NCBI GenBank assembly: GCA_025355745.1 | Contig: JANXZA010000227.1 | Coordinates: 1 to 50,868, forward strand | Source of the DNA: Rhizobacter sp. | GTDB lineage: Bacteria > Pseudomonadota > Gammaproteobacteria > Burkholderiales > Burkholderiaceae_C | Length of the DNA: 50,868 nt | Reading direction: 5' to 3' | Shown here: piece after piece, positions 1 through 8,872 of the stretch | Layout of the letters: the number at the start of each line of letters is the position of its first letter | How positions within the stretch are numbered: the first letter of the stretch is position 1 | Translations under genes and position numbers: made by a program | Notes under the pieces: model-generated | What the model was told of the DNA's origin: nothing | The model's input: only the letters and a program-made list of their open reading frames with translations | Database searches by the model: none

Positions 1-3000
1 GAGCCAGTCCGACGCGCGACGGGCTTGCAGGGCCGCAGCGGCGGTGTCACCCAGGCCGCGCAGCGCCTGGGCCAGCCACAGGGCGGCCAGCGGCGATTCC
101 GCGCCGTTGTCACCATCATCATCACCGTCCACCCCTAGCAGCATCACCTGCTGCGCCAGCGCGACGCTGGCCCGCGCCGCAGCCCTGTCGCCCTCGCGCA
201 CCGCGAGCCAAGCGCACAGCGCGTGCAGTGGCAACAGTTCCTCGCGCAGGCCCTGCGGCTCGCAGCGTGCGATCAGAGCCGCGCAGTGGGCCGAGGTGAT
301 CTCGGGCTGCAGCGCTTGCCCGGCCACCAGCAGCAGCTCGCAGGCCTGCAGCAAATTCTCCGAGTGCAGCGTGGCCTGCACAGCGTGCGCGGTGTCGATG
401 ACCGCACCGGTCGCCAGGCCGTAGCGCCAGCGCAGCGCGAGCGCGCGCAGGCGCTGGCGCACGGAGTGCTGCGAGGCGGCGGCAAAGGTGTCGATGTGGC
501 GGTGTGCCAGGTCGGGTCGGCCGAGATCGAGACAGAGGCTGGCCCGCGCCGCCACGAGCAATTGCTCCGGGTCGTTGCGCGCCGCAAGCCGCTGCTGCGT
601 CTCGTCGACGATCGCCAGCGCCTCGCCCCATTGGCCGCAGCGGCGCTGCACATCGGCAATGTTCCAGGTGGTTCGAGCGAGCTCAGTGCCGATCAGGTCG
701 GTGGCGCGCAGGGCGTCCAGCGCCCGGCCCGCCGAGCGCTTGGCAGCCGCCATGTCGCCGAGGTGCAGCTCGCTGTGGGCCTGGCGGGCCAGCAAGGTCG
801 ACAGCATCTGCGATGAGCCTGCGTCCGGCACGCTGCGCAGTGCATCGCGCTGGCGCTCCAGCGCAAGCCGGGCCTGGCCGCTCCACAGCAACGCGGTGTG
901 GCCGCTGGCGTCGATCACCAGCGCGCGCTGATCGCGGCCGATGCCGCGGTGCAGTGCGGCGGCTGCCGTCAAGTGCTCGACTGCTTCGTGCAGAAGGCCG
1001 TCGTGCGCCGCGTAGTAGCCCAGGGTGTAGCGGCACTCGGCCTCAATGATGGTGTCGGCATGGTCGATGGCCGATGCCAGCACCGCGCCGATGCGCGCCC
1101 TGCACCCCTCGTGGTCGGCGTGGTAGTGGCAGGCCATGGCGCGCAGATAGGCCAGCCGGGAACCTTGCCGCGGCGTGCGGGCGAGCGGCGCCAGGCGTTC
1201 GATCACGTCGTCGAGTTCGGTCCGGGGGCCGAGCTGTTCCATCGCCTCGGCAGCGTCGAACAGCAAATCGAAGGCCGCATCCGGGCGGCCGCGCGCCAGC
1301 TCGATGGCCACGGCGCGCAGGTAGGCGTCGAGCGTCTCGCGGCTGCGCCCGAGCTGCCAGGCCTGGCGCGCCGCGGCGGCCAGGTGCGGCACGGCGGCAG
1401 CGGCGTCGCCGGCGCACAGCAGGTGGTGCGCGAGCCGCGCCGGGCTGGCGCCCTGCGGCCCCAGGTGCGCTGCGACACGCGCGTGCAGCACGCGCGCGAT
1501 CGGCTGTGGCAGCAGGCGCTGCGCGGCCTCGCCGATCAGGTCGTGCATGAAGCCGCGCGCATCGAGCAGGCCCTGGCGCTCGAGCGCGTGCCAGGCATCG
1601 GCGAGCTCGAGCACATCGCGCCGGCTCACGGCGGCGGCCAGCTCGGGGTCGAAGTCGGTGCCGGCGACTGCGGCAATCCGCACCACGAGCAGCCCATCGG
1701 CCGGCAATGCGACGAGCCGCTGTTCGAGCAGCTCGGCGACGCGCGCCGGCGCCTCCAGTTTGTCGGCGTGCAGGTGGCCGTGCTTTTCGAGCGCATGGCG
1801 AATCGTTTCCAGCAGGTGCAGCGGGTTGCCGCCGATGCGCCGCACCAGCGCCGAAGCCACCGCCGGTGCATCGACGGCCGGCAGCGCGAGCGATTCGACA
1901 AAGGCCTGCACCGCAGCGGCGGGCAGCGGCTGCAGCGTCAGACTCGCGCAGTCGCTGCGCCCGGCCAGGCTCTGGACGCGCGCGATCGCGGTGTCGCCAT
2001 CGATGCGCGATGCGAAGCCGAAGCGCAGGCCGGCCATCGGCCTGCCCATCATCTCGCCCGTCGTCCCGACCAGCAGCTCCTGCCAGATGTCGGCGCTGGC
2101 CGCGTCGGCGAATTGCAGATCGTCGAGCACCAGACCCGCGAGCCCTTTCGCAACCGCAGCGCGCAGCAGCTCGACCAGCGTCGGCGCCACCGCCTGCACC
2201 GTCGGCAGCTGGCCTTCGACCGGGCCGGACACCTGGGCCAGAAAGCGCGCGCACGCCGGCACCGCGCCGAGCACCGGCCAGCGCTCGCACAGGTGGTGCA
2301 CCAGGCGCGCCAGCGTGGCCAGCGGCACCTTGTCGTCGCCCGGCCGCGCCCGCAGCAACAGCACGCCGGGCCGGCTCTCGGCCAGCGCATCGAGCAGGCG
2401 GCTCTTGCCGGCACCGGCCTGGCCGGTGACGACGAACAGGTGATGCGCAGCCCAGGCGTTAGCCAACGTCAGCAGTTCGGCGCTGCGGCCGATCAACTGC
2501 GGCGGCCGCAACGCCGACGCCGGCAAGGCCTGACCCGCCACCCAGGCGTGCGGCAGCGCCTGTTCGATGGTTTGCAGCAAGGCCAGCGTGTCGACGCAGG
2601 GTCGCGTGCCGACCTCGTCCTTGAGGGCGCGTTCGCAGTCGTCGAACGCCAGCAGCGCGCCGGCCCGGTCACCGCGCAGGTAGTGCAGCCGCATCACATG
2701 GCGGTGCGCCGCTTCGCTCAATCGATCGAGTCGGAGCAGCGCTTGCGCGACCGGCAGCGCGGCGGCCAGCTCGCCGGCGTCTTCGAGGGCGCGGGCCTGG
2801 CGCTCAAGTGCGCGGCGCGTGCTGTTGACGCGGCGCTCGCGCTGGGTGCGCAGCCAGGCGTCGAGCGCCGGTGCGTCGATGAATTGCAGATCGCCGAGAA
2901 CGCTTTCGGCGTCGGCCAGATCGTGCTGCACGCCGTCGGCCAGGCGCAGCGCGGTGTTGCCGGTGCCAGAGGCAGTGACCAGATCGCCGCAGTGGCGCTT

Positions 3001-3201
3001 CAGGTGGAAGAGCCGTTGGCGCAGCGTGTTGCGGGCCGCTGCCGGGTCGCTGCCTGGCCACAGCAGCTCGGCGAGCTGGGCCCGCGAAGTCGAGCCTTCG
3101 AGTGCGAGCCAGGTCAGCAGCGCAGCGTCGCGCGGCGCCAACGCGATGCTCGAACCATCGGCATGCGTGGCCAGCGCAAGCTCGGCCAGTTCAAGGTGCA
3201 T
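1..3201 (-). CDS. BTAD/AAA-type transcriptional regulator with TPR-like C-terminus (3' end outside window)
   Basis: The frame runs open from an ATG at 3199-3201 to the left edge, giving at least 1067 residues. Residues 1-95 resemble the winged-helix of SARP/OmpR-type activators (ALLTWLALEG, then RNTLRQRLFHLKR). Next comes a bacterial transcriptional activator (BTAD) region. The ATPase part has a Walker A GQAGAGKS at residues 260-267 and a Walker B LVLDDLQFAD near 357-366. The rest is alanine/leucine-rich helical repeat sequence like the TPR halves of MalT/AfsR-type STAND ATPases. Such proteins are signal-integrating transcription activators; the ligand and target genes cannot be read here. 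There is no obvious Shine-Dalgarno. The antisense strand also stays open for over 800 codons, but only this strand gives recognisable domains. Confidence 0.85.
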   Translation of the reverse strand, partial: MHLELAELALATHADGSSIALAPRDAALLTWLALEGSTSRAQLAELLWPGSDPAAARNTLRQRLFHLKRHCGDLVTASGTGNTALRLADGVQHDLADAESVLGDLQFIDAPALDAWLRTQRERRVNSTRRALERQARALEDAGELAAALPVAQALLRLDRLSEAAHRHVMRLHYLRGDRAGALLAFDDCERALKDEVGTRPCVDTLALLQTIEQALPHAWVAGQALPASALRPPQLIGRSAELLTLANAWAAHHLFVVTGQAGAGKSRLLDALAESRPGVLLLRARPGDDKVPLATLARLVHHLCERWPVLGAVPACARFLAQVSGPVEGQLPTVQAVAPTLVELLRAAVAKGLAGLVLDDLQFADAASADIWQELLVGTTGEMMGRPMAGLRFGFASRIDGDTAIARVQSLAGRSDCASLTLQPLPAAAVQAFVESLALPAVDAPAVASALVRRIGGNPLHLLETIRHALEKHGHLHADKLEAPARVAELLEQRLVALPADGLLVVRIAAVAGTDFDPELAAAVSRRDVLELADAWHALERQGLLDARGFMHDLIGEAAQRLLPQPIARVLHARVAAHLGPQGASPARLAHHLLCAGDAAAAVPHLAAAARQAWQLGRSRETLDAYLRAVAIELARGRPDAAFDLLFDAAEAMEQLGPRTELDDVIERLAPLARTPRQGSRLAYLRAMACHYHADHEGCRARIGAVLASAIDHADTIIEAECRYTLGYYAAHDGLLHEAVEHLTAAAALHRGIGRDQRALVIDASGHTALLWSGQARLALERQRDALRSVPDAGSSQMLSTLLARQAHSELHLGDMAAAKRSAGRALDALRATDLIGTELARTTWNIADVQRRCGQWGEALAIVDETQQRLAARNDPEQLLVAARASLCLDLGRPDLAHRHIDTFAAASQHSVRQRLRALALRWRYGLATGAVIDTAHAVQATLHSENLLQACELLLVAGQALQPEITSAHCAALIARCEPQGLREELLPLHALCAWLAVREGDRAAARASVALAQQVMLLGVDGDDDGDNGAESPLAALWLAQALRGLGDTAAAALQARRASDWL

Positions 3202-3287
3202 GGCGCGGGGCGCGGCTCGCGCAGGAGGCGAAGCGGCGCGCTGAGGAGTGGCCGTGATCGTAGCGCCGGGGTCGCGCGCCGCAGGGG

Positions 3288-4160
3288 TCAATCGTCCTGC
3301 CGCCGCCTGCGCGCGAGGCCTGTCACCACCAGCAACCCGGCCAGCATCAAGGCATAGGCGGAAGGCTCGGGCACCGGCGCCAGATGCGCCTGCAACTGGC
3401 CCGCCGACAGCGCCTTGCCGTACACGGCCAGCTCATCGAGCACACCGTTGAACGCGCGGTCCCGATCGACCTGGTTGCCGATGCCGAGGTCGGTCAGATC
3501 GAAGGGCAGACCGCCGGTCAGCACCGGCGCCAGTTCGCTGTCGAGAATGCCGTCGAGGTAGATCCGCATCAGGCTGCCGTCGTAAGTCGCCGCGACGTCG
3601 ATGCCGACCCCAGCGCGAACCGCGCCGACGCTGTCGATGACGGAGTTGGTCGCGCCGACCTGGATCTCGAACCGCACCTTGCCGTCGTCGAGGATGTTCA
3701 GGCCGTACTGCGGCAGGCCGCCGCCAACAAAGCGCGATTTTTCCAGGATGCGCTGCTGGAACCCGTTCGGCCCAGACCAGCTGATCAGCGCTTCGAGCGT
3801 GATGTTGGCGGGGTTCAGGGTGGCGCTGTTCGGCGCCACGATCCGGCCGCTGCCCAGGCCGTCGAAGCGCGCGGCCGTGTCGCCGCCGCCGATCCCGGCG
3901 ATGCCCAGCGTGATGCCGGTGGCCGAGTAGCTGCCGTGGTTCGCGTTGCCCGACGCGTCGAGCGCGGTGGCTGCGCCCGGCAGTTCGCTCATGCGCCACC
4001 AGGCGTTCGGCGCATCGGCCAGCACCGCGTTGGCGAAGCTGCTGCTGGCCGCCTGCGCTGGCGTGGCGCACAGGCCGAAGGCCAGGGCGAGGCCGGCGGT
4101 GATGGCACCGGAGGTGGCGCCGAACGTGGCGGCGAGTTGGGTCGGTTTCATCGGGTTCAT
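3288..4160 (-). CDS. LamG-like PEP-CTERM sorting domain protein
   Basis: This is a 290-residue exported protein. It has an N-terminal signal peptide ending near PAQAASSS, a concanavalin/LamG-like jelly-roll core (NAWWRMSELPGA, ITLEALISWSG, MRIYLDGILD, FNGVLDELAVYGKAL), and a C-terminal PEP-CTERM tail: PVPEPSAYALMLAG, a hydrophobic helix, then RRRRQDD. PEP-CTERM proteins are processed by exosortase/EpsH-type enzymes and linked to exopolysaccharide-producing cells. No exosortase is in this window. The start at 4160 was preferred to a start nine codons upstream because GGGAG precedes it at suitable spacing. The substrate is unknown; LamG domains commonly bind carbohydrate. Confidence 0.85.
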   Translation of the reverse strand: MNPMKPTQLAATFGATSGAITAGLALAFGLCATPAQAASSSFANAVLADAPNAWWRMSELPGAATALDASGNANHGSYSATGITLGIAGIGGGDTAARFDGLGSGRIVAPNSATLNPANITLEALISWSGPNGFQQRILEKSRFVGGGLPQYGLNILDDGKVRFEIQVGATNSVIDSVGAVRAGVGIDVAATYDGSLMRIYLDGILDSELAPVLTGGLPFDLTDLGIGNQVDRDRAFNGVLDELAVYGKALSAGQLQAHLAPVPEPSAYALMLAGLLVVTGLARRRRQDD

Positions 4161-4207
4161 GCGGGGCTCCCACAAGGTGTTGGTCAAGACACGGTTGTAG
4201 GCGCCAC

Positions 4208-4229
4208 GCCGTTACGAACCCGTTATGAA
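4208..4229. promoter_or_regulatory. Tandem 11-base direct repeat upstream of the PEP-CTERM gene
   Basis: GCCGTTACGAA is followed immediately by CCCGTTATGAA, so two 11-base units match at 9 positions and are spaced by about one helical turn. They lie 48-69 bases upstream of the PEP-CTERM start codon, in the only non-coding gap before the TRAP operon end. This layout suits a regulator binding side by side on one DNA face. The role is inferred. Confidence 0.35.
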
Positions 4230-4257
4230 GCTGCGCGCGGAAGTGCAGTGACCACCG

Positions 4258-5610
4258 CTACTTTGGCGCGCCCATCACGAGATCGGGCAGCGCGGTGGCA
4301 ATGCCGGGCAGCACGCACATCAGCAGAATCGCCACGAACATCAGGCCGACGAAGGGCAGCACGCCGAGGATCACGTCCTTCAACGGGATGTCGGGCGCGA
4401 TGTTCTTGATGACGAAGATGTTCAGGCCGACCGGCGGGTGGATCAGGCCCATCTCCATCACGATCGTCATCACCACGCCGAACCAGATCAGGTCAAAGCC
4501 AGCCGCCTTCAACGGCGGCAGGATGATGGAGGCGGTCATCAGGATGATGGACACCGGCGGCAGGAAGAAGCCGAGCACCACCACCATCGACAGGATCACC
4601 GCCAGCAACAGCCACTTCGGCAGGTGCATCGCCACCACGCCCTCGGCCGCGCTCTGCGAGATGTGCAGCGAGCTCATCACATACGAATACAGCAGCGACA
4701 TGCCGATGATGAACATCAGCATCGACGACTCCTTGATCGTGCTGGCCAGGATCGGGCGCAACTGCGCGGGGCGCCAGATGCCGTAGACCAGCGCGATCAG
4801 CAGCAGCGCCAGCAGGCCGCCCAGGCCGGCTGTTTCCGAAGGCGTGGCGTAGCCGCCGTACAGCGCCACCATCACGCCGATCAGCAGGATCACGAAGGGC
4901 AGCACGCGCGGCAGCATCTCGACCTTTTCGGCGAGCGTGAACACATGGTCGTCGAGCATCGGCGAGGCCTGGCCGCCGGCCTCGAACGCGGTCTTCGCGG
5001 CCGCGTATTCCTTGCGATAGCGCAGCACCGCGTAGCCCGAGAACAGCGCCACCAGCAGCACGCCCGGGCCGATGCCGGCGAGGAACAAGCGGCCCAGTGA
5101 TTGCTCGGCCGCGACTGCGTACAGGATCATCGTGATCGACGGCGGCAGCAAGATGCCGAGCGTGCCACCGGCGGCGATGATGCCGGCCGCAAAGCCCGGC
5201 GAGTAGCCGCGCAGGCGCATCTCCGGGATGCCGGCGCTGCCGATCGCCGAACACGTCGCCGGGCTGGAGCCCGACATCGCCGCGAACAGCGCGCAGGCAA
5301 ACACATTGGCGATCCCCAGCCCGCCGGGAATCTTGTGCATCCAGGCGTGCATGGCCGCGTACAGGTCGCGCCCGGCGGGCGACTTGCCGATGGCCGCGCC
5401 CTTCAGGATGAACAGCGGGATCGACAGCAAGGTGATGCTCGCCATCTCTTCGTAGACGTTCTGCGTGACGGTATCAAGCGCGGTGGCCGGCATGAAGAAG
5501 TACATGAAGCCGACCGCCACCGCGCCCAGGCCGAAGGCGATCGGCATGCCGGAGAACATCACCGCCAGCGTGACCGCTCCGTAGCCCAGGCCCATGCTCA
5601 ACGTGCTCAT
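4258..5610 (-). CDS. dctM: TRAP transporter large permease (DctM family)
   Basis: This 450-residue polytopic membrane protein is the large subunit of a tripartite ATP-independent periplasmic transporter, which drives solute uptake with the sodium or proton gradient. Family hallmarks are the many hydrophobic helices, the AAMSGSSPATCSAIGSAGIPEM stretch, the GGTLGILLPPSI motif and the late MGLIHPPVGLNIFVI segment. The start at 5610 overlaps the DctQ stop as ATGA, so the longer in-frame extension upstream was rejected. It is the last gene of the dehalogenase-dctP-dctQ-dctM transcription unit. Confidence 0.95.
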   Translation of the reverse strand: MSTLSMGLGYGAVTLAVMFSGMPIAFGLGAVAVGFMYFFMPATALDTVTQNVYEEMASITLLSIPLFILKGAAIGKSPAGRDLYAAMHAWMHKIPGGLGIANVFACALFAAMSGSSPATCSAIGSAGIPEMRLRGYSPGFAAGIIAAGGTLGILLPPSITMILYAVAAEQSLGRLFLAGIGPGVLLVALFSGYAVLRYRKEYAAAKTAFEAGGQASPMLDDHVFTLAEKVEMLPRVLPFVILLIGVMVALYGGYATPSETAGLGGLLALLLIALVYGIWRPAQLRPILASTIKESSMLMFIIGMSLLYSYVMSSLHISQSAAEGVVAMHLPKWLLLAVILSMVVVLGFFLPPVSIILMTASIILPPLKAAGFDLIWFGVVMTIVMEMGLIHPPVGLNIFVIKNIAPDIPLKDVILGVLPFVGLMFVAILLMCVLPGIATALPDLVMGAPK

Positions 5611-6179
5611 GCGTGCCTGCCTTTGTCGACGATGCGGCTGGCGAATTCGAGCAGCAGTTGCAGCGCGAGCAAGCTCATGCCAGCGGACATCAGCGAGTAC
5701 GGAATCCACAGCGGCGGGCCCCAGGTCGAGTTGCTGGTGTGACCTTCATGCAGCGCCTCGCGAAACAGGCTCCACGACTTCCAGGCGAAGAAGGCGCAGA
5801 ACAGGAAGCTGATGGCATCGACGCACAGCATGCGGATGCGGTTCACGCGCGCCGACAGCAGGCCGGCCACCGCTTCCACGCCGACATGGCCGCGCAGCGA
5901 TTGAACGTAAGCGCCCGAAAAAAAGATCGCGCCGATCAGCAGGAACACCGCCATCTCGTCCTGCCAGTCGGTCGGGATCTTGAAGAAGTAGCGCGCCGCC
6001 ACGCTGTAAGTCAAGATGCAGGCGGCCGCGAACACCGCCAGCATGCACGGCACCATGATGACGCGGTTCAGCATGCGCATCGCGTGTTCAAGGCTGGCGA
6101 TGAACGGGTGGCCGGGTGACACGGCCTCGGGACGGGTCAGCTCCAGGCCGGCTTCACCGACGTCGAATTCTTGGGTCAT
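5607..6179 (-). CDS. dctQ: TRAP transporter small permease (DctQ family)
   Basis: This 190-residue membrane protein has four predicted hydrophobic helices, including VIMVPCMLAVFAAACILTY and AVFLLIGAIFFSGAYV. It carries the DctQ-type DWQDEMAVFLL motif and the later WKSWSLFREALHEGHTSNS. The small subunit contacts the substrate-loaded DctP and pairs with DctM. It ends in a four-base ATGA overlap with dctM and starts 54 bases after dctP, so the three are one operon. A cytoplasmic leader of about 35 residues precedes the first helix. Confidence 0.92.
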   Translation of the reverse strand: MTQEFDVGEAGLELTRPEAVSPGHPFIASLEHAMRMLNRVIMVPCMLAVFAAACILTYSVAARYFFKIPTDWQDEMAVFLLIGAIFFSGAYVQSLRGHVGVEAVAGLLSARVNRIRMLCVDAISFLFCAFFAWKSWSLFREALHEGHTSNSTWGPPLWIPYSLMSAGMSLLALQLLLEFASRIVDKGRHA

Positions 6180-6233
6180 GAGTCAGAGACCTTTGGTGTT
6201 ACTCCCTCTCCAAGGGGGAGGGAGAAGAGAAGT

Positions 6234-7259
6234 TCAAGCCGAGACCTTCTCCGCCAGCTTCAACAACTTCGCGCAGCTCTCGCTCTTCTCCGCGAAGTCT
6301 TTCCACGCCGAGGTGCGCGACAGTGCCACCCAGCGGCCGAGCGCGGCGTCGGTCAGGTCGTGGACCTTGGCGCCGGCCTTCACATAGGCATCGGCCACCT
6401 GCGCATCGTCGGCACGCGCGCCGTCGAGCGCAAACTTCTCGAGCTCACCGCCAACCGTCATGATCAGCGCCTGCTGGTCCTTCGGCAGCTTGTCGAAGAT
6501 CGCCTTCGACATCAGCAGCGGCTCAAGCATGAACCAGTACGACTTGCCGGCCTTGCTGATCGTCAGGTGCTTGGACACCTCTTGCAGCCGGAACGAAATC
6601 AGGCTCGTCGCCGAGGTGGTGACCACGTCGACAGCGCCCGTCTGCATGGCCGCATAGGTCTCGTTCGACGGCAGCGACAGGGTGGCCGCGCCGGCCGCCT
6701 TGGCCACCAGGTCCATCTCGCGGCTGCCACCGCGAAACTTCAGGCCCTTCACGTCTTCCGGGCCGACGATCGGCACGCTGCGGCTGGCCGCGCCACCGGC
6801 CTGCCAGATCCAGGTGACGATGACCACGCCCTTGTCGGCGAGCAGGTCGCTCAAGGCCTTGCCGACCTCGGCCTTCTTCCACGCATAGCCCTGCTCGTAC
6901 GACGTGACCAGGCCCGGCATCAGCGCGATGTTCAGTTCCGGCACCTCGCCACCCGCATACGGCAGCGGGATCAGGGTCATGTCGAGCGCGCCCTTGCGCA
7001 CCGCGCTGAACTGCGCGTTGACCTTCATCAGCGAGGAGCCGGGGTACACATTGGCCTTCAGCGCGCCGTTGCTGCGCTTGTCGATTTCCTGCGCGAAGCG
7101 GGCACACAGGCGGTGCCGGAAATCGCCCTCGGTGTCGCTGCCGCCGGGGAACTGGTGCGAGATCTTCAGCGGCTCGGCACCGAACGCGAAACGCGCCGGC
7201 AGCAGCAGGGCGGGCGCGGCGGCGAGGCCGCCGACGAGGGTGCGACGGGTGGTGTTCAT
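6234..7259 (-). CDS. dctP: TRAP transporter solute-binding protein (DctP family)
   Basis: This 341-residue periplasmic receptor binds an organic acid and hands it to DctQM. The N-terminus has a twin-arginine-type leader (TTRRTLVGG) with a hydrophobic core ending near RFAFGA. The mature part shows DctP features: LKISHQFPGGSDTE, a VYPGSSLMK segment, a GLKFRGGSREMD substrate-arginine region and LPSNETYAAMQTGAVDVV. The start at 7259 is supported by AGGAGA just upstream; the 76-codon extension upstream is a shadow. The neighbouring dehalogenase-like gene suggests a 2-halo or 2-hydroxy acid ligand, but the ligand cannot be read from sequence. Confidence 0.93.
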   Translation of the reverse strand: MNTTRRTLVGGLAAAPALLLPARFAFGAEPLKISHQFPGGSDTEGDFRHRLCARFAQEIDKRSNGALKANVYPGSSLMKVNAQFSAVRKGALDMTLIPLPYAGGEVPELNIALMPGLVTSYEQGYAWKKAEVGKALSDLLADKGVVIVTWIWQAGGAASRSVPIVGPEDVKGLKFRGGSREMDLVAKAAGAATLSLPSNETYAAMQTGAVDVVTTSATSLISFRLQEVSKHLTISKAGKSYWFMLEPLLMSKAIFDKLPKDQQALIMTVGGELEKFALDGARADDAQVADAYVKAGAKVHDLTDAALGRWVALSRTSAWKDFAEKSESCAKLLKLAEKVSA

Positions 7260-7315
7260 GATGTCTCCTGCGTGTTTTGTGAACGTCTCGATCGGGGAGG
7301 ATTCTCGCCTTTGTT

Positions 7316-8059
7316 TCAAGTTGCTTCGAGCATCGCGGCGAGCGCCTCGAAGTCGCTCGCGACAAGGTCGAATTCGCCGGCATCGAAAGACGGCAGAACC
7401 GTCGCGGCGCCGTGCTCGAGCGGGCGTGGGACGTACGCCGTCATCAGCCCGTTGGCGCGCGCCGCGCGCAGGTCGGACGGGTGGCAAGCCACCATCATCA
7501 GCTCGCCCGCCGCCACATCGAGCAGGCGCGCGCAGCCGAGGTAGGTTTCGGGGTCGGGCTTGTAGTGGCCGAAGAGTTCAGCCGAGACGATGCAGTCCCA
7601 TGGCAGGCCGCCGTGTTTGGCCAGGTTCGTCAGCAGTGAGAAGTTGCCGTTCGACAACGGCGTGATCGTGAAGCGGCGCTTCAGGCGCGCCAGCCCGGGC
7701 ACGGCGTCGGGCCACGGCGGCAGGCGGTGCCAGGCGCGGTTCAGATGGTCGCGCTCGGCAGCGGTCAGGCCATTCAGGCCGGCCAGGCCGTGGGTTGCAA
7801 CGATCCGGTCGAGGATCATGCGGTGCAGCGCATCGATGTGGGTCCAGGGCAAGGCGCCGCTGCGCACCTGCTCCATCGCCGGTGCATAGCCGGCGCGCCA
7901 GGCATTCGCGAACGCCGGCCAGTCGCCTTCGATGCGATGGCGCGCGGCCATTGCAGCGGCTTCGCGAGCGATGCCGCCGTGCCAGTCGACGACGGTGCCG
8001 AAGACGTCGAACGCGAGAGCGCGCGGGCGCGTCTTCATGGGCGATGGGGAGGGTGGCAT
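7316..8059 (-). CDS. Haloacid dehalogenase type II-like HAD hydrolase
   Basis: This 247-residue HAD-IA protein aligns with L-2-haloacid dehalogenases. Nucleophile D18 and T22 lie in FDVFGTVVDW, R54 in FANAWRAGY, S136-N137 in LSNGN, and K167 and Y173 in HYKPDPETY. The fourth motif reads ACHPSDLRAA: D196 is kept, but the residues aligned with S175 and N177 of the Pseudomonas sp. YL enzyme are A191 and H193. It may therefore act on another substrate than classical 2-haloacids. It is the first gene of the TRAP operon, 56 bases before dctP. M1 or M8 (8038) could be the start; neither has a strong ribosome site. Confidence 0.85.
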   Translation of the reverse strand: MPPSPSPMKTRPRALAFDVFGTVVDWHGGIAREAAAMAARHRIEGDWPAFANAWRAGYAPAMEQVRSGALPWTHIDALHRMILDRIVATHGLAGLNGLTAAERDHLNRAWHRLPPWPDAVPGLARLKRRFTITPLSNGNFSLLTNLAKHGGLPWDCIVSAELFGHYKPDPETYLGCARLLDVAAGELMMVACHPSDLRAARANGLMTAYVPRPLEHGAATVLPSFDAGEFDLVASDFEALAAMLEAT

Positions 8060-8125
8060 GGCGAGGTCCGTTGGGGGTGCAGTTGACGTGGAGCATTGTT
8101 GACTGCGCCCGTCGCGATGGCCACT

Positions 8126-8704
8126 TCACCAGCCGCCCGACCCCGGCTCGCCCTTGAACGGCCCGACCAGCTCGGGTGTGACCCAGCCGGCATAGAAGCG
8201 CCCCGGCTGCGGCAACGCGCGCACCCCCGCCACAAAGCATTCGAGCCTCGACGGGTAGAACGCGATGTGATCGCGCAGGAACTCGAAACCCGCCATCGGC
8301 TGCGCATAGGACCAGGCCACGGCGCCCAGCCACTGCGACCCGGCTTGCACCGACCAGTAGCGCGCCTCGCCCTTCCATTCGCAGAACGATGCGCCCTGCG
8401 CCGGCCGCAGCAACGCCATCTGCACATCTTCGGGCGGCAGGTAGAAGGTCGGCGGGCTGGCAGTTTCGAGCAGCCGCAGCGCACGCCGCGTGCGCGCGAT
8501 CTCGACCGGGCCGACCATCACGAGCACCTCGCGCGCATCGGGTTCGAGGCGCGGCGGGCGCGGGTAGTCCCAGACCGACTCCTGACCCGGCCCAGGCGCT
8601 TGCGCGAACGGCGGGCGGGCCTGGCCGACGTAGCGCCACATCGCCCGGGCGCGGGCCAGGGCGGCGATGTGAGCCGGGTCGGTCGGGTCGGTCGAGTTCG
8701 ACAT
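8126..8704 (-). CDS. DUF427 domain-containing protein
   Basis: This 192-residue soluble protein has a DUF427 fold in its C-terminal two thirds: VEIARTRRALRLLET, TFYLPPEDVQMALL, SFCEWKGEARYWSV and the terminal AFYPSRLECFVAG. The family is widespread and biochemically poorly defined. The N-terminal 50 residues are an acidic/proline-rich lead-in ending in SVWDYPRPPRLEP, common in longer family members. The start at 8704 has AGGAA upstream; the extension above it has no family similarity. It ends 66 bases before the dehalogenase-like gene on the same strand, so it may lie upstream in the same transcript. Confidence 0.8.
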   Translation of the reverse strand: MSNSTDPTDPAHIAALARARAMWRYVGQARPPFAQAPGPGQESVWDYPRPPRLEPDAREVLVMVGPVEIARTRRALRLLETASPPTFYLPPEDVQMALLRPAQGASFCEWKGEARYWSVQAGSQWLGAVAWSYAQPMAGFEFLRDHIAFYPSRLECFVAGVRALPQPGRFYAGWVTPELVGPFKGEPGSGGW

Positions 8705-8872
8705 GCAGGGTTCCTGGTTGACGGGGCGTGCACAGCGTACCCCGAGACGGCGCGGCCGGCCGACGGCCCGTGAGGCAATCGGTGGTGCAACCCAGAGGCT
8801 TGCACACATTTGCAAGCCGGTCGGGCCGGCGCGAGCCGGTAAACTCGCGCCCTTCAAAGTTGCTGGTTCCCC

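Noticed and set aside
898-3357. Plus-strand open frame of 819 codons
   Set aside because: It is antisense to the BTAD/ATPase gene, is Arg/Gln/His-rich with no domain, and arises from GC-biased third positions.
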